64,000 bases of DNA from Bog-793 sp035625025. GTDB lineage: Bacteria > Actinomycetota > Acidimicrobiia > Acidimicrobiales > Bog-793. Both the position numbers and the translations under genes were made by a program. Under the pieces are notes generated by a model. That model saw only the letters and a program-made list of their open reading frames with translations. It was not told where the DNA came from and did not search any database. Shown piece after piece: positions 58,589 to 64,000 of this stretch (positions are counted from its first letter, which is position 1; each line of letters opens with the position of its first letter). The stretch lies in NCBI GenBank assembly GCA_035625025.1, contig DASPQJ010000054.1:62001-126000 (forward strand), read 5' to 3'.

Positions 58589-59167
58589 ATGATCCTTTCC
58601 GACAGGTCCATTCGCGAGGAGCTAGCTACAGGTCGCATCGTCATCGACCCGCTCGATGAGGCCGCCATCCAGCCCTCCTCGGTCGACCTCCACGTCGACC
58701 GCTACTTCCGCGTCTTTCGGAGCCACACCGAGCGCGTTATCGACGTGAAGAAGAACCAGGAATCGCTCACCGAGCTCGTCGAGATCGGACCGGGGGAGTC
58801 GCTGATCCTCCATCCGGGCGAGTTCGTTCTCGGCTCGACGCTCGAGCGGGTGGCGCTGGCGGCAGATCTCGTCGGCCGTCTCGAGGGCAAGTCGGGGCTC
58901 GGCCGGCTGGGACTTCTCATCCACTCCACTGCCGGATTTGTCGACCCGGGGTTCGATGGGTATCTCACCCTCGAGCTGTCGAACGTCGCCAGCCTGCCGA
59001 TCACGGTCTACCCGGGGATGAAGATCGGCCAGATCAGCTTCCTGTGCATGACCTCGCCGGCCGAGCGACCTTACGGCTCCTCATCGCTCGGTTCGAAGTA
59101 CCAGAACCAGCGTGGACCGACGCCGAGCCGCTACTTCGAGAATTTCCGGGACGATTCCCGCCGCTAA
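58589..59167 (+). CDS. dcd: dCTP deaminase
   Basis: 192 residues from ATG 58589 (MILSDRSIREELATGRIVID). Family marks: IQPSSVDLHVDRYFRVFRS, LILHPGEFVLGSTLERVALA, the active-site segment RLEGKSGLGRLGLLIHSTAG and FVDPGFDGYLTLELSNVASL. PITVYPGMKIGQISFLCMTS and KYQNQRGPTPSRY follow. It makes dUTP from dCTP; actinomycete enzymes often also hydrolyse dUTP to dUMP, which cannot be judged here. An earlier in-frame start (58562) gives only a short non-conserved extension. Confidence 0.95.
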   Translation: MILSDRSIREELATGRIVIDPLDEAAIQPSSVDLHVDRYFRVFRSHTERVIDVKKNQESLTELVEIGPGESLILHPGEFVLGSTLERVALAADLVGRLEGKSGLGRLGLLIHSTAGFVDPGFDGYLTLELSNVASLPITVYPGMKIGQISFLCMTSPAERPYGSSSLGSKYQNQRGPTPSRYFENFRDDSRR

Positions 59168-59201
59168 CGGCCGGAATTGGCCGGGCAGCGCAAGGGGCCT
59201 T

Positions 59202-59945
59202 CTAGCCCGCCTGACGGGCGACCGCCTCGGCCGCCGCCCGAATCGCTTCGGGATCGCCGAGGTAACGGGCGGAGACGACGTGCAGGCCGTCGTCGAGCTC
59301 GTAGACGCGGGGCACTCCCGTCGGGATGTCAAGATCGACGATATCGTCGTCGCTGATGTGCTCGATGTACTTGGCGAGGGCCCGCAAGCTATTGCCGTGC
59401 GCGACGACGAGCACCGTGCGCCCTGCGAGGAGGTCCTTGCCTATCCGGTCCTCGAAGTAGGGGACCAGTCGGCGCACGACATCGGCGAGACACTCCGAAC
59501 CCGGGAGGGCGTCCGGGGGGACGTCGGCGTAGCGGGGGTCGTTCACCGGGTGGTTCGGGTCGTCGACGCCGACCGGGTCGGGCGGGGTGAGGTAACCCCG
59601 GCGCCACGCCTTCACCTGGTCGGGGCCGAAGCGCTCCGAGGCCTCCTTCTTGTTCATCCCCTGAAGCCGGCCGTAGTGCCGCTCGTTCAACCGCCAGTGG
59701 CGGTGAACGGGAAGGTAGCTGCGACCGGCGACGGAAAGCGCGAGGTCGGAGCTGCGGACTGCCCGCGTAAGCACGGAGGTGTGGACGACATCGATCGCGA
59801 GACCCGGTTCCGCGGCGAGCAGCGCGCCAGCAGCCCGAGCTTCCTCTTCGCCTTGCGGCGACAGGTCGACGTCGACCCACCCGGTGAACAGGTTTGCGGC
59901 GTTCCACTGGCTCTCGCCGTGGCGGAGGATGACGAGGGTGTGCAC
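59202..59945 (-). CDS. gpmA: 2,3-bisphosphoglycerate-dependent phosphoglycerate mutase
   Basis: About 247 residues from GTG 59945. The phosphohistidine motif is LVILRHGESQWNAANLFTGW. RSYLPVHRHWRLNERHYGRL, QGMNKKEASERFGPDQVKAW and the second catalytic His in TVLVVAHGNSLRALAKYIE follow. It interconverts 3- and 2-phosphoglycerate in glycolysis. It converges on dcd and is divergent from dnaK. The open frame extends 117 bases upstream, but that part is not conserved. Confidence 0.95.
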   Translation of the reverse strand: MHTLVILRHGESQWNAANLFTGWVDVDLSPQGEEEARAAGALLAAEPGLAIDVVHTSVLTRAVRSSDLALSVAGRSYLPVHRHWRLNERHYGRLQGMNKKEASERFGPDQVKAWRRGYLTPPDPVGVDDPNHPVNDPRYADVPPDALPGSECLADVVRRLVPYFEDRIGKDLLAGRTVLVVAHGNSLRALAKYIEHISDDDIVDLDIPTGVPRVYELDDGLHVVSARYLGDPEAIRAAAEAVARQAG

Positions 59946-60269
59946 CGGCCCAGGGTAGCGAGAGACGGCGATCCCGTGTGACGACGGCGATCTCGCGCGG
60001 CCCAGGCCCAATCGGTGCCCGACTCCCGAGATCGGGGCGCGGCGTCGCGACGATCGCGGCAACGTCTGAGTCCCCGGGTACTACCGGTCGTCGGGCGGGA
60101 GGGAGACAGGTCTCAGAATTGGCCTGGGAGCTGCTTTCTTTCTTCAGGTGTCAAAGTTGACAAGAGAGCACTTAGATTTGCTATAGTCGTTGACAACAAG
60201 CCGGGTGGCAGGCGGCGCTACGCCGCCGGTCGCCCGGGCAGGTCATCTCAGGGAGTGGAGGCAGGACGA
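59946..60269. promoter_or_regulatory. gpmA-dnaK divergent spacer with the dnaK promoter
   Basis: A 324-base gap. It is GC-rich until 60130, then AT-rich. A good sigma-A-like pair is ttgaca (60157-60162) and tatagt (60182-60187), with a 19-base spacer. The octamer gttgacaa occurs at 60156-60163 and again as gttgacaac at 60190-60198, so direct repeats flank the -35 and the start region. A perfect HspR inverted repeat (CTTGAGT-N7-ACTCAAG) or CIRCE element is not seen; the repeats may be the operator instead. Confidence 0.6.
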
Positions 60270-62123
60270 ATGGCAAAGGCGGTCGGTATCGACCTCGGAA
60301 CGACGAACTCCGTCGTCAGCGTCCTCGAAGGCGGTGAGCCAACGGTCATCCCGAACGCCGAGGGGGGCCGCACAACCCCGTCGGTTGTGGCGTTCGCGAA
60401 GTCGGGTGAGGTACTCGTCGGCGAGGTCGCGAAGCGTCAAGCGATCACGAACCCCGACCGGACGGTTCGGTCGGTGAAGCGGCAGATGGGCACGAGCTGG
60501 ACGGTCGATATCGACGGCAAGGCCTACACCGCACAGGAGATCTCCGCCCGCATTCTCCAGAAGCTGAAGAGGGACGCGGAGGCGTTTCTCGGCGATGCGG
60601 TGAACCAGGCTGTGATCACCGTTCCGGCGTACTTCGACGATGCGCAGCGCACCGCGACGAAAGAAGCGGGCCAGATCGCGGGGCTGGAGGTGTTGCGGAT
60701 CATCAACGAGCCGACAGCGGCCGCGCTGGCCTACGGGCTCGACAAGGAAGGTGCCGACCAGACGATCCTCGTTTTCGACCTCGGCGGCGGGACGTTCGAC
60801 GTCTCGATCCTCGAAATCGGTGAGGGTGTCTTCGAGGTGAAGTCGACCTCCGGCAATACTCATCTCGGCGGTGACGACTGGGACCAGCGCGTCATCGACT
60901 GGCTCGTGAAGTCGTTCAAGGACACCGAGGGCGTTGACCTGTCGAATGACAGGATGGCGTTGCAGCGGCTGAAGGAAGCCGCCGAGAAGGCCAAGATCGA
61001 GCTCTCCGCCGTTCAGGAGACGACGATCAACCTCCCGTTCATCACGGCCACGTCGGAAGGACCGAAGCACCTCGACATCAAGCTCACGCGCGCGAAGTTC
61101 GAGGAGCTCACGGAGGACCTAGTCCAGGCGTGTCGCGGTCCCTTCGAGCAGGCGATGAAGGACGCCGGCGTCACCAACGCGGACATCCACCACGTCATCC
61201 TCGTTGGCGGCTCGACACGGATGCCCGCCGTCCAGCAGCTCGTCCACGACCTGTCCGGCAAGGAGGCCCACAAGGGTGTCAACCCCGACGAGGTTGTCGC
61301 GGTCGGCGCGGCGATCCAAGCCGGGGTCCTGAAGGGCGAGGTCAAGGACATCCTGCTCCTCGACGTGACCCCGCTCAGCCTCGGGATCGAGACGAAGGGG
61401 GGCATCATGCACCGTCTCATCGAGCGGAACTCGACCATCCCGACGAAGCGCTCCGAGGTCTTCACGACGGCGGAGGATAACCAGCCGTCTGTCGAGATCC
61501 ACGTGCTCCAGGGAGAGCGCGAGATGGCGATGTACAACAAGACGCTGGGAAAGTTTCAGCTCGTCGACCTGCCCCCGGCGCCACAGGGCGTTCCGCAGAT
61601 CGAGGTGACATTCGACATCGACGCCAACGGCATCGTCCACGTCTCCGCCAAGGACCGCGCGACGGGCCGCGAGCAGTCGATGACGATCACCGGCCAGACT
61701 TCGCTGCCCCATGACGAGATCGAGCGAATGATCCGGGACGCGGAACAACACGCCGCGGACGACCGGCGACGCAAGGAAGAGGCCGAGACGCGCAACCAGG
61801 CGGACACCCTCGTCCACCGGACCGAGAAGCTCCTGAAAGACGAGGGCTCGAAGTTCACGGGCGACGAGAAGGACCGCGTTGAGTCGGCGCTGAAGGGTCT
61901 CAAAGAGGCCCTCGCCGGCACGAACGTCGAAGCTATCCGCTCGGCGTCCGACGCCCTGCTGTCGGCGTCGCAAGCTTTCGCCCAACGCCTGTACGAACAG
62001 GCTTCGGCGCAAGCGGCGACCTCGGGTTCGGGTGGCTCGTCGGACTCCTCCGGGACTCCGCCGTCCGATGACGAGGTCGTCGACGCCGAGATCGTGGATG
62101 ACGCGGGGTCGGCTGGCGCATGA
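60270..62123 (+). CDS. dnaK: Chaperone protein DnaK (Hsp70)
   Basis: 617 residues from ATG 60270 with GGAGGCAGG upstream. Hsp70 motifs: AKAVGIDLGTTNSVVSVLEG, VITVPAYFDDAQRTATKEAG, LVFDLGGGTFDVSILEIGEG and VILVGGSTRMPAVQQLVHDL. The linker region is ILLLDVTPLSLGIETKGG. The substrate domain is followed by a helical lid and a Gly/Ser-rich tail ending in acidic residues. It is the first gene of the dnaK-grpE-dnaJ-hspR operon; grpE overlaps its stop by four bases (ATGA). It folds proteins with DnaJ and GrpE. Confidence 0.98.
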   Translation: MAKAVGIDLGTTNSVVSVLEGGEPTVIPNAEGGRTTPSVVAFAKSGEVLVGEVAKRQAITNPDRTVRSVKRQMGTSWTVDIDGKAYTAQEISARILQKLKRDAEAFLGDAVNQAVITVPAYFDDAQRTATKEAGQIAGLEVLRIINEPTAAALAYGLDKEGADQTILVFDLGGGTFDVSILEIGEGVFEVKSTSGNTHLGGDDWDQRVIDWLVKSFKDTEGVDLSNDRMALQRLKEAAEKAKIELSAVQETTINLPFITATSEGPKHLDIKLTRAKFEELTEDLVQACRGPFEQAMKDAGVTNADIHHVILVGGSTRMPAVQQLVHDLSGKEAHKGVNPDEVVAVGAAIQAGVLKGEVKDILLLDVTPLSLGIETKGGIMHRLIERNSTIPTKRSEVFTTAEDNQPSVEIHVLQGEREMAMYNKTLGKFQLVDLPPAPQGVPQIEVTFDIDANGIVHVSAKDRATGREQSMTITGQTSLPHDEIERMIRDAEQHAADDRRRKEEAETRNQADTLVHRTEKLLKDEGSKFTGDEKDRVESALKGLKEALAGTNVEAIRSASDALLSASQAFAQRLYEQASAQAATSGSGGSSDSSGTPPSDDEVVDAEIVDDAGSAGA

Positions 62124-62725
62124 CCGGGGACGATCCCCTTGTCGAGACGGGACAGCACGAGCCCGAGTTGACAGACGAAGGGCGTGACGTCGTTCCCGAG
62201 GACGGTCCAGCTCCGGGGGCTGCCGCGGAGACCACGCCCGGAGATCTCGCAAGCCTGACCGCTGAGCGCGACGAGTACCTCGACGCCCTGCGCCGGCTCC
62301 AGGCGGAATTCGAGAACTTCCGGAAGCGGACCCTGCGTCAGCAGACCGACCTGTTGTCGCGAGCGTCAGAGGGCGTCATGGAGAAGCTCTTCCCCGTGCT
62401 CGACGCGCTCGATCTCGCCCTCGCTCATGCCGGGGAGAAGGTTACGACCGCCGCCCACCTGAAGGACGCGCTGGCCCAGATCAATGCGCTCTTGCGCGAC
62501 ACCCTGAGCCAGGAAGGCCTCGAGCGAATCGACGCCTGCGAAGTCCCATTCGACCCGACGATCCACGACGCCGTGGCGCACATTCCCCGCGACGCGACCG
62601 CAGGACCGGATGACGAAACGGAGACTCCGACCGATGACGGGGCCCAGGTCGTCGAGATCATGCGTGCCGGATACCGACTGAAGGGGCGGGTTTTGCGACC
62701 CGCGATGGTGAAGGTGAAGGGCTAG
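62120..62725 (+). CDS. grpE: Nucleotide exchange factor GrpE
   Basis: 201 residues. An acidic disordered N-terminus (about 45 residues) leads to the coiled coil LTAERDEYLDALRRLQAEFE, NFRKRTLRQQTDL. The head has EKLFPVLDALDLALAHAGE, LRDTLSQEGLERIDACEVPF and DPTIHDAVAHIPRD. It ends VVEIMRAGYRLKGRVLRPAM, the family signature. GrpE releases ADP from DnaK. The start overlaps the dnaK stop and dnaJ starts six bases after its stop. Confidence 0.96.
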   Translation: MTGDDPLVETGQHEPELTDEGRDVVPEDGPAPGAAAETTPGDLASLTAERDEYLDALRRLQAEFENFRKRTLRQQTDLLSRASEGVMEKLFPVLDALDLALAHAGEKVTTAAHLKDALAQINALLRDTLSQEGLERIDACEVPFDPTIHDAVAHIPRDATAGPDDETETPTDDGAQVVEIMRAGYRLKGRVLRPAMVKVKG

Positions 62726-62731
62726 AGCCGC

Positions 62732-63823
62732 GTGACAGCCCAGCGGGAGTGGTTCGAAACCGACTACTACAAGATCCTCGGAGTCCGACCGGACGCACCC
62801 GAGAAAGAGATCACACGGGCGTACCGCAAGCTCGCCAAGCAGCACCACCCGGACGCCAATCCCGGGCACGAGGACCGTTTCAAGGAGATCTCCGCTGCCT
62901 ATGACGTGCTCGGCGATCCGGAGAAACGCAAGGAATACGACGAAGTGCGTCGCCTGAGCGAGGCCGGTCCCGGATTCGGTCCCTCGGGCGGCTTCAACTT
63001 CAACATCGGCGACTTGTCGGACCTGTTTGGCGGCGTCTTTCGCCAGTCGAGCGGACGTCGGCGCACCGGCTCGCCGGGTGGTCCCCGGCGCGGCGGAGAT
63101 GTCGAGGCCGAGCTGCACCTTGCCTTCGCGGAGGCCGTCGAAGGGGTGGTGACGACGGTGAACGTGACGACGCCGGTGGCGTGCCACACCTGCGGCGGTT
63201 CGGGGTCGAAACCGGGGACGATGCCGGTCGTCTGCCCCCGTTGTGGCGGCTCGGGGGTCGTCAACGACAACCAGGGGCTGTTCTCGCTCGCGACGACGTG
63301 CACCGAATGCCACGGACGCGGGACGAAGGTCGTCGACCCGTGCGCGACGTGTTTCGGGACCGGGCTCGAGCGTCGGGAGCGTCGGGTGAAGGTCCGCGTC
63401 CCCGCGGGCGTCGAGGATGGCAAGCGCATCCGCGTGAAGGGACGGGGCGAACCCGGTCGAGACGGAGGACCTGCCGGCGACCTCTTCGTGACGCTCCACG
63501 TCACCCCGCACCCGCTCTTCGGGCGCCGCGGACGCGATCTCACGCTGAATGTCCCGGTCAGCTATCCGGAAGCGGCTCTCGGGGCGACAATCACGGTTCC
63601 GTCGCTCGGTCGTCCCGTGACATTGAAGATTCCGCCGGGGACCAAGACCGGCCAGGTCCTCCGCCTCCGCGGCAAGGGCCTCGAGCAGGGGTCGGCCACT
63701 GGCGACCTCCTCGTCACGGTCGAGGTCGCCGTCCCGTCCAAGCTCACCGAACCCGAGCGCAAGGCCATCGAAGCTCTTGCCAAGGCGGCGCCGGCGTCGC
63801 CGCGCGCCCACCTCGGGGTCTAA
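62732..63823 (+). CDS. dnaJ: Chaperone protein DnaJ
   Basis: 363 residues from a GTG. The J domain has DYYKILGVRPDAPEKEITRA, YRKLAKQHHPDANPG with the HPD motif. A Gly/Phe-rich region follows (GPGFGPSGGFNFNIG). The zinc-binding domain has four C-x-x-C-x-G-x-G repeats: CHTCGGSG, CPRCGGSG, CTECHGRG (with His for Gly at one point) and CATCFGTG. The C-terminal substrate-binding part has GRGEPGRDGGPAGDLFVTLH. It stimulates DnaK ATPase and delivers substrates. hspR begins three bases after the stop. Confidence 0.97.
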   Translation: MTAQREWFETDYYKILGVRPDAPEKEITRAYRKLAKQHHPDANPGHEDRFKEISAAYDVLGDPEKRKEYDEVRRLSEAGPGFGPSGGFNFNIGDLSDLFGGVFRQSSGRRRTGSPGGPRRGGDVEAELHLAFAEAVEGVVTTVNVTTPVACHTCGGSGSKPGTMPVVCPRCGGSGVVNDNQGLFSLATTCTECHGRGTKVVDPCATCFGTGLERRERRVKVRVPAGVEDGKRIRVKGRGEPGRDGGPAGDLFVTLHVTPHPLFGRRGRDLTLNVPVSYPEAALGATITVPSLGRPVTLKIPPGTKTGQVLRLRGKGLEQGSATGDLLVTVEVAVPSKLTEPERKAIEALAKAAPASPRAHLGV

Positions 63824-63826
63824 ACG

Positions 63827-64000
63827 ATGACCCCTCCTGGAGGCCTCCGTCCCTCGCCCCGGGCCGTCTACGTGATCTCGATTGCGGCGGAGCTTGCCGG
63901 CGTGCACCCGCAGACGCTGCGGATCTACGAGCGCCGGGGACTCCTCGACCCGGAACGGACCGGAGGCGGGAGCCGACGCTACTCGGACTCGGACATCGCG
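63827..64000 (+). CDS. hspR: HspR-like MerR-family repressor (partial, runs off the window)
   Basis: The first 58 residues are visible. After a short N-terminus comes the MerR winged helix: VYVISIAAELAGVHPQTLRI, YERRGLLDPERTGGGSRRYS, DSDIA. This is the HspR signature, and the gene's place at the end of dnaK-grpE-dnaJ is the standard actinomycete one. HspR represses the operon, usually with DnaK as co-repressor. The C-terminus is outside the window. Confidence 0.92.
   Translation, partial: MTPPGGLRPSPRAVYVISIAAELAGVHPQTLRIYERRGLLDPERTGGGSRRYSDSDIA

Overview
The window is high-GC bacterial chromosome from a Gram-positive, actinomycete-like lineage (Actinomycetota, probably a deep branch such as Acidimicrobiia; the taxon is inferred from gene order, not proven). 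The evidence is an origin-proximal core laid out as in mycobacteria and relatives: gyrA-gyrB-dciA-recF-dnaN-dnaA on the minus strand, back to back with rpmH-rnpA-yidD-yidC-jag-rsmG-parA-parB on the plus strand. These are followed by cwlM-trxA-trxB-murJ-DUF6049 facing pcnA, by ino1-PadR-DUF5318, and by rpsF-ssb-rpsR-rplI-dnaB. A dnaK-grpE-dnaJ-hspR operon closes the window. The coding sequences use many GTG and TTG starts, and two well-supported genes (recF, rpsF) have no start codon available other than CTG.

Layout. Positions 1-8700 are an accessory region, partly lower in GC. It holds an IS21 istB/istA end fused to an IS3-type fragment, a SAM methyltransferase, an IS256-type transposase broken into two halves (about 2086-3113 and 6114-6402), a second IS3-type remnant, a secreted repeat protein, and a second methyltransferase with a membrane glycosyltransferase. 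It ends at tRNA-Ile. Positions 8818-17628 carry the replication genes. Candidate oriC elements lie in the dnaN-dnaA spacer (15996-16236) and in the dnaA-rpmH spacer (17629-17822). Positions 17823-23755 carry the ribosome/membrane-insertion and chromosome-segregation genes. A small degenerate LAGLIDADG-like gene and a parS-like site lie just before parA.

Positions 23951-31457 form a leftward cell-envelope and redox operon. pcnA, ino1, a PadR regulator, DUF5318 and panB follow, then the S6-SSB-S18-L9-DnaB replication/ribosome cluster, an OmpR/HisKA two-component pair and an aldo/keto reductase. A decayed IS1182-like transposase (about 43680-44573) precedes a nitrogen-assimilation block of amt, gltB and gltD, with a GlnR-like site before amt and a strong hairpin before gltB. 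A serine-hydrolase pseudogene follows (about 52790-53657). The right end holds DUF1810 and cupin genes, a D-Ala-D-Ala carboxypeptidase, a DUF2079-like membrane protein, tRNA-Gly, dcd, gpmA and the DnaK chaperone operon, cut off inside hspR.

Most of the window is conserved housekeeping DNA. I found no complete CRISPR array, prophage, defence system or biosynthetic cluster. The points most worth a second look are the CTG starts, the pseudo-amidase CwlM homologue, the degenerate LAGLIDADG protein beside the parS-like site, the split IS256 element, the extended S18 protein, the amt-gltB hairpin, and the fusion on one side of oriC of two gene blocks that flank the origin in mycobacteria.
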